A stretch of 64,000 bases of DNA, taken from assembly GCF_029893345.1 (NCBI RefSeq), contig NZ_JARXVE010000003.1, forward strand, positions 310,001-374,000, read 5' to 3'. The DNA comes from Mycolicibacterium frederiksbergense (GTDB lineage Bacteria > Actinomycetota > Actinomycetes > Mycobacteriales > Mycobacteriaceae). The notes under the pieces were generated by a model. It saw nothing but the letters and a program-made list of their open reading frames with translations. It had not been told where the DNA came from and made no database searches. The translations under genes and the position numbers were made by a program. Of the stretch, positions 23,116-30,906 are shown piece after piece (the first letter of the stretch is position 1; every line of letters starts with the position of its first letter).

Positions 23116-25752
23116 CTACCGCGCCATATTCGTGAACCGCGAAAAGTGAAGCTGGTGCGCCACAGTGATATTCGCCGTCGGCCCGTTGCGGTGCTTGCCC
23201 AGGATGATGTCGGCTTCACCGCCTCGTGGGTCTTCACGGTCGATCGAATCAGGACGATGCAACAGCAGGACCATGTCGGCGTCCTGTTCCAGCGAGCCGG
23301 ATTCACGAAGGTCAGAGACCTGCGGTCGCTTGTCCGTGCGCTGCTCGGGACCACGGTTCAGCTGGCTGATCGCGATCACCGGCACTTCGAGCTCCTTGGC
23401 CATCAGTTTGAGGCTTCGGGAGAAGTCCGAGACTTCCTGCTGGCGCGACTCGTACTTCTTGCCCGAGCTCATCAGCTGCATGTAGTCGACGACCACAAGC
23501 TTCAGATCCGCCTTCTGGGCCAACCGCCGGCCTTTGGCCCGGATCTCCATCATGGTCAGGTTCGGTGAGTCGTCGATGTAGAGCGGCGCCTCGCTGATCT
23601 CGCTCATCCGGCGGGCCAGCTTCGTCCAGTCGTCATCGCTCATCCGGCCCGAACGCATATCGGCCAGTTTGATCTTCGCCTCGGCCGACAGCAGCCGCAT
23701 GACGATCTCGGACTTGCTCATTTCCAGCGAGAAGATGACGCTGGCCATCCGGTGCTTGATAGAGCAGGACCGCATGAAATCCAGGCCCAGCGTTGAGTTA
23801 TGCGTCGGCACCATCGATCGACTGGCGAGATACATGTGGGCTTCGTTGTCGACCTCCACACACCGCACTGGCACAGTCTCGACACGACGCACATCAACGA
23901 TGAAACGGGAGTTAGACCGCGCTGTTCCGACAGCATTCCGACGTTCCTTGTGCAGCAACGCCTTACGGTGCAGCCCAAAGACCTCATCAGACGTCGAGAA
24001 GGTGATGGTGAATGAAGTTGAAGTCGCCTCACTGCGACCTTTGACCCGCTTGGTCGCTGTCTGGCACCTGTATCCCAGGCTCACCACAAGCTCGGCGAAG
24101 TCCTCCGCCAGCCTCCGGTTCGTCACAGCGAACTGCACAGAACCTCCGGCGGTGACAGTTCCATCGGTGTCCAGGAGGCCAGCAAGGAGTGCACGGCGCT
24201 GCGCTTCAGATGTTCGAAGGTACTCAGCGGGAATGTGTTTGGCGCCCAGTACACCGATTGTCCGCAAGCGGGCCTGCAGCGTCCCGACCGTGTTGCGGCA
24301 CGACTGGCACAATCGCAGTCCGCACGACGGTTCACCGCATCTCAAGCACTGTGGGGCCGGAACCGGTTCTGATACGAACCGGGCACGCCCACCGCAACTA
24401 CGGCCGCACGTACGCACCTGGCTGGTCTGCGGAACGAATTCGGCACCACAGACCACACAGGATCGGGTCGGGACCCCGGGTTCGTCAGCCAGCAGAATCT
24501 GGTAGCGGTACAGTGCGGAATCCGATTTCCGTGCTGCTAACCCTTCAGCCTCGATGCGGACGATGATCTCGGGATCAGCGGTCGTGATCTGCGCGGATGC
24601 TGACGTCCCGTCGCCCAGCCATGCTCCCAACGTGTACGGCGGGACCAAGAGTTCCCGCTCCTCACCCTGGAGAGCAGCAGCGTTGACTACCGAATGATTC
24701 AGGCGGCGGTCTGCAGTCTCGCAATACAACGAGTCCGCGATGTCCGCGGTGGTACGCACAGCGGCAAATGTCCGCTGATTCTTGTGACCGTTGTAGCCCG
24801 TCGCAGCTGACTGCGCGGATCGTCTCGAAGCTCTCGTCTCCGTCAGCCATTGATGCTGGGCATCGGCGACAATCACCGTGCCGTCGGAGAATTCGACCTC
24901 ATAGCACGGCCGGCCCAGCATGACCTCGGTGGCGGCGACAACACGCGTGGGCTCACCGTCTGCGCCGATGAGATGGTCACCCACGGCGACGTCACCCATC
25001 GTGGTCCAGCCATCCGGCGTCGGCAGCGGGGTATCGAGCGCGAGTGCCTTTCCGACGCCAGGTCGGGCCGCGATGATGATCATCTGCCCGGGGTGCAGGC
25101 CGTTGGTGAGCTCGTCGAATTCGGTGAACCCGGTGGGCACACCCTTGGAGATCCCACCCGCCGAGGCGATCGCGTCGATCTCATCCATGGTGGGCTGCAG
25201 CAGGTCTTCGAGCGGGACGAAGTCCTCCGACGCGCGGCGTTCGGTCACGTCGTAGATCTCGGCCTGCGCCCGGTCGACCACATCGGCGACATCGGCCCCG
25301 TCCGCCCCGGCGTAGCCGTACTGCACCACCCGGGTCCCGGCCTCCACCAGTCGGCGCAGCAGCGCCTTCTCGGCCACGATGCCGGCGTAGAAACCGGCGT
25401 TGGCCGCCGTGGGCACGGTCGAGATCAGCGTGTGCAGATACGGGGCACCGCCGATGCGGCGCAGCAGGCTGCGGCGGTCGAGTTCGGCGGCCACGGTGAC
25501 GGCGTCGGCGGGCTCACCGCGGCCGTACAGATCCAGGATCGCGTCGTAGACGTTCTGATGTGCCGGGCGGTAGAAGTCGCCGGGACGCAGCCGCTCCAGC
25601 ACGTCGGCGATGGCGTCCTTGCTCAGCAGCATGCCACCCAGCACGGCCTGTTCGGCTGCCATGTCCTGCGGCGGCTGACGGCCGAAATCCTCGCCAGGCG
25701 GCGGGCCGTCCATCTCGGCATCCGGATGCCCCAAGTCATCCACAACCGCCAC
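23116..25752 (-). CDS. dnaB: Replicative DNA helicase DnaB with in-frame intein
   Basis: The 878-residue precursor begins at a GTG at 25752 (MAVVDDLGHPD, as in other mycobacterial DnaB). An upstream in-frame ATG was rejected because the family starts at AVVDDL. Residues 1-235 hold the N-terminal helicase domain and the Walker A start ARPGVGK. Residues 236-652 are an intein. Residues 653-878 resume with STLGLDFM and contain Walker B (LVVVDYMQLM), SQLNRG and DLRESGSLEQDAD. The spliced helicase has 461 residues, the normal size. It is the 5'-3' helicase of the replisome. It converges with aspA and follows the rpsF-rplI genes on the same strand. Confidence 0.97.
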   Translation of the reverse strand: MAVVDDLGHPDAEMDGPPPGEDFGRQPPQDMAAEQAVLGGMLLSKDAIADVLERLRPGDFYRPAHQNVYDAILDLYGRGEPADAVTVAAELDRRSLLRRIGGAPYLHTLISTVPTAANAGFYAGIVAEKALLRRLVEAGTRVVQYGYAGADGADVADVVDRAQAEIYDVTERRASEDFVPLEDLLQPTMDEIDAIASAGGISKGVPTGFTEFDELTNGLHPGQMIIIAARPGVGKALALDTPLPTPDGWTTMGDVAVGDHLIGADGEPTRVVAATEVMLGRPCYEVEFSDGTVIVADAQHQWLTETRASRRSAQSAATGYNGHKNQRTFAAVRTTADIADSLYCETADRRLNHSVVNAAALQGEERELLVPPYTLGAWLGDGTSASAQITTADPEIIVRIEAEGLAARKSDSALYRYQILLADEPGVPTRSCVVCGAEFVPQTSQVRTCGRSCGGRARFVSEPVPAPQCLRCGEPSCGLRLCQSCRNTVGTLQARLRTIGVLGAKHIPAEYLRTSEAQRRALLAGLLDTDGTVTAGGSVQFAVTNRRLAEDFAELVVSLGYRCQTATKRVKGRSEATSTSFTITFSTSDEVFGLHRKALLHKERRNAVGTARSNSRFIVDVRRVETVPVRCVEVDNEAHMYLASRSMVPTHNSTLGLDFMRSCSIKHRMASVIFSLEMSKSEIVMRLLSAEAKIKLADMRSGRMSDDDWTKLARRMSEISEAPLYIDDSPNLTMMEIRAKGRRLAQKADLKLVVVDYMQLMSSGKKYESRQQEVSDFSRSLKLMAKELEVPVIAISQLNRGPEQRTDKRPQVSDLRESGSLEQDADMVLLLHRPDSIDREDPRGGEADIILGKHRNGPTANITVAHQLHFSRFTNMAR
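23797..25047 (-). other. DnaB intein, 417 residues, class 3-type, with LAGLIDADG endonuclease and Cys-rich inserts
   Basis: The insertion splits the Walker A motif GK|S. The first intein residue is Ala, not Cys or Ser. Trp67 in the block B region (AQHQW), Cys396 in block F (VPVRCVEVD) and Thr415 before the terminal His-Asn (VPTHN) make up the W-C-T signature of class 3 inteins, which use an internal Cys as nucleophile. LAGLIDADG motifs are YTLGAWLGDG (138-147) and LLAGLLDTDG (287-296), both with the catalytic Asp, so homing activity may persist. Between them lie CxxC-x13-CxxxC (197-218) and CxxC-x4-C-x4-CxxC (234-250) clusters resembling zinc fingers. Confidence 0.93.
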
Positions 25753-26166
25753 GGACTTCCACCCCCTCCGAGTCAAGCTCGAACGTCTATTCGAATCGGT
25801 ACTGCGACTGTAAATCAAGGCGCCGACAAGGCTTTGTCATGGCGCCGCGACGCATCACGGTAGACGTTGCTGACGCCACCGGAAACCACCCCTGTTGATC
25901 AACCTGTGGATGACATGGGGATAGGTGTCGGTCGTGATGTTGAGCCTCTGGGGACAACCTGTGGACTACTTCCGGCCAGTATGCAATTTCCCCTGGTCAG
26001 GGTGCCATGGGGCCGGTGAACAATTGTGGATGGGAAACTCTTCGGCGTGTCGTGGCGGGTTGCCGTCCCGGGCGTGTTGTGTTGCGCCGAGGAGCCGCCC
26101 CGGTGAACACCGGGTTAGCTTCGCTGTCCAGAGTTTTCCGCAACATGTTCGCCAGCGACACAGCAA
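25753..26166. other. Intergenic region upstream of dnaB with degenerate DnaA-box-like sequences
   Basis: This is the longest gene-free stretch near dnaB (to the rplI terminator). It contains TGTGGATGA (25905-25913), TGGGGACAA (25949-25957), TGTGGACTA (25960-25968) and TGTGGATGG (26025-26033). These are all near matches, in one orientation, to the TGTGGACAA/TGTGGATAA complement of a DnaA box. No open reading frame here looks coding. The region presumably also carries the dnaB promoter. Confidence 0.45.
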
Positions 26167-26204
26167 CGCCCGGGTGGGAACCAGTGCAGGTTCCCACCCG
26201 GGCG
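26167..26204 (-). terminator. Strong hairpin terminator after rplI
   Basis: A 16-bp perfect stem (CGCCCGGGTGGGAACC at 26167-26182 with its complement at 26189-26204) and a 6-nt loop lie 17 bp beyond the rplI stop on the minus strand. It separates the ribosomal/ssb operon from dnaB. Confidence 0.8.
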
Positions 26205-26221
26205 ATTGAGTGCTGGCGGAT

Positions 26222-26677
26222 TTACTCCGCTACGACGGACAGCGTCACCTTGGCTTCCACCCCGGTGTGCAGCCGGACGGTGACCGGATGCGTGCCAACC
26301 GACTTGATGTGCGCCTTGGGCAACTGCACCGTGCGCTTGTCCAAGTTGGGGCCGCCGGCCTTCTTGATCACGGCCACCACATCGGCAGCGGTGACCGAGC
26401 CGAACAGCTTGCCGGTATCGGCAGCGGCGTGCACCGGCAGCGCGACCTCGCCCAGACCCTCCAACGCGGTCTTGAGCTCGTTGGCGTGCTCCAGGCCCCG
26501 AACCGTCTTGGCCTCACGGGCCCGACGGATCTCGTTAGCCTGGCGCTCGGCACCACGGGAGGCCACGATGGCCAGCCCGCGCGGCAGCAGGTAGTTACGG
26601 CCGTAGCCGTCCTTGACCTCGACGGCGTCGCCGGCGACACCCAGGTGTTCCACCTCAGCGGTGAGAATCAGCTTCAT
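26222..26677 (-). CDS. rplI: 50S ribosomal protein bL9
   Basis: A 151-residue protein with the bL9 N-terminal RNA-binding signature [24 protein letters not shown] split by family-typical residues. A long connecting helix ([20 protein letters not shown]) and a C-terminal domain follow. It binds 23S rRNA near the L1 stalk base and influences frame maintenance. It is the last gene of the rpsF-ssb-rpsR-rplI operon, 11 bp after rpsR, and is followed by a strong hairpin. Length and order are standard for mycobacteria. Confidence 0.97.
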   Translation of the reverse strand: MKLILTAEVEHLGVAGDAVEVKDGYGRNYLLPRGLAIVASRGAERQANEIRRAREAKTVRGLEHANELKTALEGLGEVALPVHAAADTGKLFGSVTAADVVAVIKKAGGPNLDKRTVQLPKAHIKSVGTHPVTVRLHTGVEAKVTLSVVAE

Positions 26678-26688
26678 TGATCTGCCCC

Positions 26689-26949
26689 CTACCGCGTCGA
26701 CGAGCCGAACGGCAGCAGAGCCACCTCGCGGGCATTCTTCACGGCGATGGCGACATCGCGCTGGTGCTGGACGCAGTTACCGGTCACCCGACGGGCACGG
26801 ATCTTGCCGCGCTCGCTGATGTAGGTGCGCAGCAGCGCAGTGTCCTTGTAGTCGATGACCTGCCCCTTACCCTTCTTGGAGCAGAACACGCACTTGCGAG
26901 TCTTGACCGGCTTTTCCGGTGCCGGCCGTCGCTTTGTGGACTTGGCCAT
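26689..26949 (-). CDS. rpsR: 30S ribosomal protein bS18 (zinc-binding form)
   Basis: An 86-residue bS18 protein containing [11 protein letters not shown] with a CxxC pair and a later Cys ([10 protein letters not shown]). This identifies the zinc-binding (C+) paralogue that mycobacteria replace with a Cys-less copy under zinc starvation. It contacts bS6 on the 30S platform, and the bS6 gene is in the same operon. It lies 36 bp downstream of ssb. Confidence 0.97.
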   Translation of the reverse strand: MAKSTKRRPAPEKPVKTRKCVFCSKKGKGQVIDYKDTALLRTYISERGKIRARRVTGNCVQHQRDVAIAVKNAREVALLPFGSSTR

Positions 26950-26985
26950 TGGTTATCTCTTCCTTGCAAAAATTTTCGATGTTGA

Positions 26986-27486
26986 TCAGAACGGCGGTTC
27001 GTCGTCGGCACCGCTGAAGGAGCCCGACGCCGGTGCACTGCCCCACGGATCGTCCTTGGGCTCGGCCGGACGGGATCCTCCCCCGCCGCCACCGCCGAAG
27101 CCGCCTCCCCCACCGCCGCTGCGGCTGGCCTTGTTGACCTTGGCCGTGGCGTAGCGCAGGGACGGACCGATCTCATCCACCTCGACCTCGACAACGGTGC
27201 GCTTCTCACCCTCACGGGTTTCGAAGGACCGCTGCTTGAGCCGCCCGGTGACGATCACCCGCGAACCGCGGGTCAGGCTTTCGGCCACGTTCTCGGCGGC
27301 CTCACGCCAAATGTTGCACCGCAGGAACAGCGCCTCGCCGTCCTTCCACTCGCCGCTCTGGCGGTCGAATGTCCGGGGCGTCGACGCAACAGTGAAGTTC
27401 GCGACGGCCGCACCCGACGGGGTGAAACGCAACTCCGGGTCGGCGGTCAGGTTTCCTACGACAGTGATGGTGGTATCACCAGCCAC
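26986..27486 (-). CDS. ssb: Single-stranded DNA-binding protein
   Basis: A 166-residue SSB. The OB fold (1-110) starts [20 protein letters not shown] and includes [19 protein letters not shown] Gly-rich linker ([18 protein letters not shown]) follows, then the acidic protein-interaction tip DDEPPF that recruits replication and repair partners. It is cotranscribed between rpsF and rpsR, the canonical bacterial arrangement. Confidence 0.97.
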   Translation of the reverse strand: MAGDTTITVVGNLTADPELRFTPSGAAVANFTVASTPRTFDRQSGEWKDGEALFLRCNIWREAAENVAESLTRGSRVIVTGRLKQRSFETREGEKRTVVEVEVDEIGPSLRYATAKVNKASRSGGGGGGFGGGGGGGSRPAEPKDDPWGSAPASGSFSGADDEPPF

Positions 27487-27559
27487 GAGATCCTCCTGGG
27501 GTGGGCGTCCTGTTGCGCGCGAGCCTACGCAAGCTGCACGACAGGAGCAGCCATTCGGC

Positions 27560-27850
27560 TCAGTGCTTGCCGGTCCGCATGACCTTGGTCCGCAGCACGG
27601 ACTCGTTCAGGTTCAGCTGACGGTCGAGCTCGGACACGGTGGCCGGTTCAGCCTTGACGTCGACGACGGCGTAGATGCCCTCGGCGTGCTTGGCGATCTC
27701 GTAGGCCAGCCGGCGGCGGCCCCAGATATCAACCTTGTCGACACTGCCACCGTCCTTGCGGACGACGTTGAGGAACGTCTCCAGCGAGGGAGCTACGGTG
27801 CGCTCGTCGAGAGTGGGGTCAAGGATGACCATGATTTCGTATGGACGCAT
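27560..27850 (-). CDS. rpsF: 30S ribosomal protein bS6
   Basis: A 96-residue bS6 starting [16 protein letters not shown], the family-standard start. A 12-residue upstream extension is possible in frame but unlike other bS6 proteins. The body includes [19 protein letters not shown] and ends with VLRTKVMR. It pairs with bS18 on the small subunit. It heads the operon; AGGAGG lies 15-20 nt upstream. Opposite, a membrane protein gene starts at 28043, so both promoters are in the 192-bp spacer. Confidence 0.96.
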   Translation of the reverse strand: MRPYEIMVILDPTLDERTVAPSLETFLNVVRKDGGSVDKVDIWGRRRLAYEIAKHAEGIYAVVDVKAEPATVSELDRQLNLNESVLRTKVMRTGKH

Positions 27851-28042
27851 AAGGAACCCATCACCTCCTATGGTCGTTGCGGCCACGGCGTGTTCCGTGG
27901 CAGGAGGGTCGCCTGCGTCGGCAACCGGCCCAGGCTACCCGAATGTGCGCTGATCTGCGAAATCGCGCACAAAAGCTGCCATGCGCCGATGCCATCCATC
28001 GATAGGCTGTCGCAGTTGATTCTTGTCTTCGAGGGGGGACGT

Positions 28043-28693
28043 GTGAACTATCCGTACGGGTCCTACGGGCAAGGGTTCCCAGGCCAGCCTGGCAATCCGC
28101 AGCAGCCCGGCTACCAGCAACAACCTGGCTTCCCACAACCCGGCTACCCGCAGCCCGGTTACCCACCACAGGCCGGCTTCCCACAACAGCCCTATGCGAT
28201 GGGGCCCGGGGCGCCCAGCGGTGCCACGGGGATCATCGCCGCGATCCTGGCGGGACTGGGCGGACTGGCCGGCCTCGGCGGCGGACTGATCTCCCTCACC
28301 GGGCTCGACACGCTGAGTAGCCTCAGGTACATCTCCGGCGGGACTTACGCCATGGTGATCGTCGGGATGCTGCTCAGCCTCGTCTTCGGGGTAGTACTCC
28401 TCATCGGAGCGATACTGCTGTTTCAACGCAAGATGCTCGGCCGCTGGCTTATCGTCGGCGGATGCGCCGTAGCCATCCTGAGCAGCCTGGCCAGCCTCGG
28501 TGCGACTGCCGCCCTCAAAGCCGACTACAGCAACTATCCCGGCGCCGGCGGCGTATTCACAGTCCTGGGTCTCATCTTCCCGATCGCGACGCTCGTGCTG
28601 GCCTTGCTGCCGCCGACCGCCGCGTGGATCCGGGCAAAGCCGAATCCGGTTGTGCCTCAGACCTATCCGCCCTACCCGCCTTATCTGGGCTGA
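28043..28693 (+). CDS. Proline/glutamine-rich N-terminus membrane protein
   Basis: A 216-residue protein from a GTG with GGGGGG just upstream. Residues 1-55 are a low-complexity repeat of PGYxQQPG-type units (QQPGYQQQPGFPQPGYP). Four hydrophobic segments follow (about 63-85, 105-127, 135-155, 172-193) and then a Pro/Tyr-rich tail (PPYPPYLG). The TM part is paralogous to the next gene: the block LLFQRKMLGRWLIVGGC corresponds to TLLQRKMISRRLIVGGC there. Function unknown; such Pro-rich cytoplasmic tails often bind partners at the septum or pole in actinobacteria. In this place M. tuberculosis has the unrelated-looking Rv0052. Confidence 0.8.
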   Translation: MNYPYGSYGQGFPGQPGNPQQPGYQQQPGFPQPGYPQPGYPPQAGFPQQPYAMGPGAPSGATGIIAAILAGLGGLAGLGGGLISLTGLDTLSSLRYISGGTYAMVIVGMLLSLVFGVVLLIGAILLFQRKMLGRWLIVGGCAVAILSSLASLGATAALKADYSNYPGAGGVFTVLGLIFPIATLVLALLPPTAAWIRAKPNPVVPQTYPPYPPYLG

Positions 28694-28702
28694 GTTGACG
28701 CA

Positions 28703-29209
28703 GTGACCCATCCCGATGAACTGTCGCTCGTGCAGGCGGAATCGCCGAGCGGCGTCACGGCGATCATCACGGGTGTCCTGGCCGGGCTCGGCGCCCTGCT
28801 GACCCTCGGCAACGGCATCCTCGGGCTGATCGGATTTGCCGCACTCGCAGGCGACGCGGGGTTGCGAACTCTGGCCGCCAGGTCTCCCGGGGTGCTCACA
28901 CTGACGATCCTCACAACCCTGCTGAGCGTCGGCTGCGGGCTCCTGCTCCTGGCCGGTACGGTGACGCTGCTACAACGCAAGATGATCAGCCGTCGGCTCA
29001 TCGTCGGCGGCTGCGTTTTGATCATCCTCGGCAGCCTGATCAGCCTCGGACTGAGTTTCGCCGCGACAGCCCGCTACGAGGCCAACGCGCTCGCATTCCT
29101 GAGTCTGGCCCTTCCGATTGCCACGATCGTGCTGGCCTTACTGCCGTCGACGAGTGCGTGGATCCGGGCAAAGCAGAATCCGATTGCATCGCAGGCCGAT
29201 CCGGACTGA
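28703..29209 (+). CDS. Four-TM membrane protein, tandem paralogue of the preceding gene
   Basis: A 168-residue protein starting at GTG 28703, nine bases after the upstream stop. It lacks the Pro/Gln-rich N-terminus but repeats the same four-TM core and the ending LPSTSAWIRAKQNP (upstream copy LPPTAAWIRAKPNP). A tandem duplication followed by loss or gain of the disordered tail is the simplest history. No catalytic motif is visible; function unknown. It converges with the GT87 gene, 23 bp away. Confidence 0.78.
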   Translation: MTHPDELSLVQAESPSGVTAIITGVLAGLGALLTLGNGILGLIGFAALAGDAGLRTLAARSPGVLTLTILTTLLSVGCGLLLLAGTVTLLQRKMISRRLIVGGCVLIILGSLISLGLSFAATARYEANALAFLSLALPIATIVLALLPSTSAWIRAKQNPIASQADPD

Positions 29210-29232
29210 CTGGCAGCTGTTCGCCGTCACTT

Positions 29233-30906
29233 CTACTTAGAGCCCGCGAGCTCCGGCTCAGGCTCAGGCTCCACCTGCACCCGGCCGGCCGGCGGACGCA
29301 GCCAATCCGGCAACCAGCGCGGCGGATTGTCGGGCGCCCTGTCGAACACCCCGCCGGTTGGGTCGTCGATTCGGCCGCGGTGCCGGACCAGATCCAGCCC
29401 CGGCCGGTAGATCTGGCGAATCACCAAGGCGCACAATCCGATCACCGCAAGATCGCGGAGCAACACGGTGACGGTGAACCACTGCTCGGGCAGGCCCTTG
29501 TTCTGCTCGCCGTACAGATACAGCATCCGCGGCACCCACACCAGGGCGTCAATTGTCATCCACGCCAGCAGGATCCGACGATGCGGCAAGGCCAGCACCG
29601 CCAGCGGCACCAGCCACAACGAGAACTGCGGACTCCACACCTTGTTGGTCAGCAGGAACGCCGCCACCATCAGAAATGCCAGTTGCGCCACCCGCGGTCG
29701 CTGCGGTGCGGTCAGCGCGATGTAACCGATGGCGATGCAGCAGGCCGCGAACAAGACCGCGGTCACCGTGTTGAGCACCGTCGGCGGCTGCCAGAAACCC
29801 AGATCCGGATCGAACCCGCGCCATTTCGTGAACGACTTCACCACGTTGTACAACGAATCCATGTCGTCGCCGCGCCGGGTGTTGAGCCGGAAGAACTCCG
29901 ACCAGCCGCGCGGGAACATCATCATGATCGGCAGGTTCACCACCAACCAGGTGCCCGCCGCGGTCAGCGCGGTCTTACCGACCTCACGCATCCGGCCGGT
30001 GCGCAGCCCGAGCATCACCAGCGGAACCAGCAGCAGCACCGGATACAGCTTGGCCGCAACCCCGATTCCGATCAGCGCCCCGGCCAACACGGGCTTGCGC
30101 CGCGACCACGCGAGCATCGCGCCCGCCGCCGTGGCCGTGGCGATGGCGTCGAAGTTGGTGAACACCTGGAAGATCACGATCGGTGAGCCGGCCACCAGCG
30201 CGGCGTCCCACACCCGTCTGCCGGCCATCCGGGCGGTGGCCCAAATCGTGGCCAGCCAGGCCAGCGCCAGCCCGAACGCGGCGATGTTGAAGAACATCAC
30301 CACCTCGGCCACGATCGGGATCGACACCAGCTTGGTCACCGCGGTGTATGTCTTGGCTAGTGACATCGACACGTACTGGTAGAGCCCGGTGAGCACCGGG
30401 TACTCCATGTAGCGGATCGCCGGGCTGCCGTCGTACTGCATGCGCGGCTTACCGGCCGAATCGTTTTCCACCCAGCTGGACTTGTACGGAAACTTGCCCA
30501 GGTTCAACAATTCCGCGGTGTAGAGCGGGACGGTGTCGGAATAGCACAGCTCGTAATAGGCCCGGTTGTTCTGCCAGTTGGCCACCCGCTCACCGGCCGT
30601 CCCGTTGCCGATGGTCTGCAGACAGGCGGCCTTGGTCGAATATCCCAGCGCCAGAAACACCACGGCGATCACGAACATCACCCGCAGCGGGGTCATGAAC
30701 CGGGTCCGGCCGATCAGCGCGTGCCGGCCGACGGGTCCACCCACGGTCTGCGACAGCGCCTCGCCCAGCCGGTCGTTGCGGCTCGGAAGGTCCCGATCGT
30801 CAGCGCTCCGCCTGTCTTCTGCCAGCGGCGCCGGCGAGACTCGCCCTGCCGGCGAGGCCGGCGAATCCAACCCGGCATGCGGCGCCGGCGATACCCGGCC
30901 CGTCAC
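29233..30906 (-). CDS. GT87-type (DUF2029) integral membrane glycosyltransferase-like protein
   Basis: From the GTG at 30906, which overlaps the ponA1 stop by 4 bp (GTGA), the protein has 557 residues, close to M. tuberculosis Rv0051. It has about ten TM segments. The first long loop (residues about 75-150) holds ELCYSDTVPLYTAELLNLGK and YMEYPVLTGLYQ; a Glu-Tyr-Pro motif after TM1 is typical of GT-C polyprenyl-phosphate-dependent transferases. Its tail is acidic (VEPEPEPELAGSK). Coupling to ponA1 suggests an envelope role, probably sugar transfer outside the membrane. Longer in-frame starts lie within ponA1 and were rejected. Confidence 0.85.
   Translation of the reverse strand: MTGRVSPAPHAGLDSPASPAGRVSPAPLAEDRRSADDRDLPSRNDRLGEALSQTVGGPVGRHALIGRTRFMTPLRVMFVIAVVFLALGYSTKAACLQTIGNGTAGERVANWQNNRAYYELCYSDTVPLYTAELLNLGKFPYKSSWVENDSAGKPRMQYDGSPAIRYMEYPVLTGLYQYVSMSLAKTYTAVTKLVSIPIVAEVVMFFNIAAFGLALAWLATIWATARMAGRRVWDAALVAGSPIVIFQVFTNFDAIATATAAGAMLAWSRRKPVLAGALIGIGVAAKLYPVLLLVPLVMLGLRTGRMREVGKTALTAAGTWLVVNLPIMMMFPRGWSEFFRLNTRRGDDMDSLYNVVKSFTKWRGFDPDLGFWQPPTVLNTVTAVLFAACCIAIGYIALTAPQRPRVAQLAFLMVAAFLLTNKVWSPQFSLWLVPLAVLALPHRRILLAWMTIDALVWVPRMLYLYGEQNKGLPEQWFTVTVLLRDLAVIGLCALVIRQIYRPGLDLVRHRGRIDDPTGGVFDRAPDNPPRWLPDWLRPPAGRVQVEPEPEPELAGSK

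Noticed and set aside
23669..24505. Plus-strand open frame inside the dnaB intein as a free-standing endonuclease
   Set aside because: The endonuclease motifs are on the minus strand, in frame with dnaB.
27197..28693. 498-residue form of the Pro/Gln-rich membrane protein
   Set aside because: The first 282 codons are antisense to ssb and rpsF; a GTG with a purine-rich site at 28043 is the real start.
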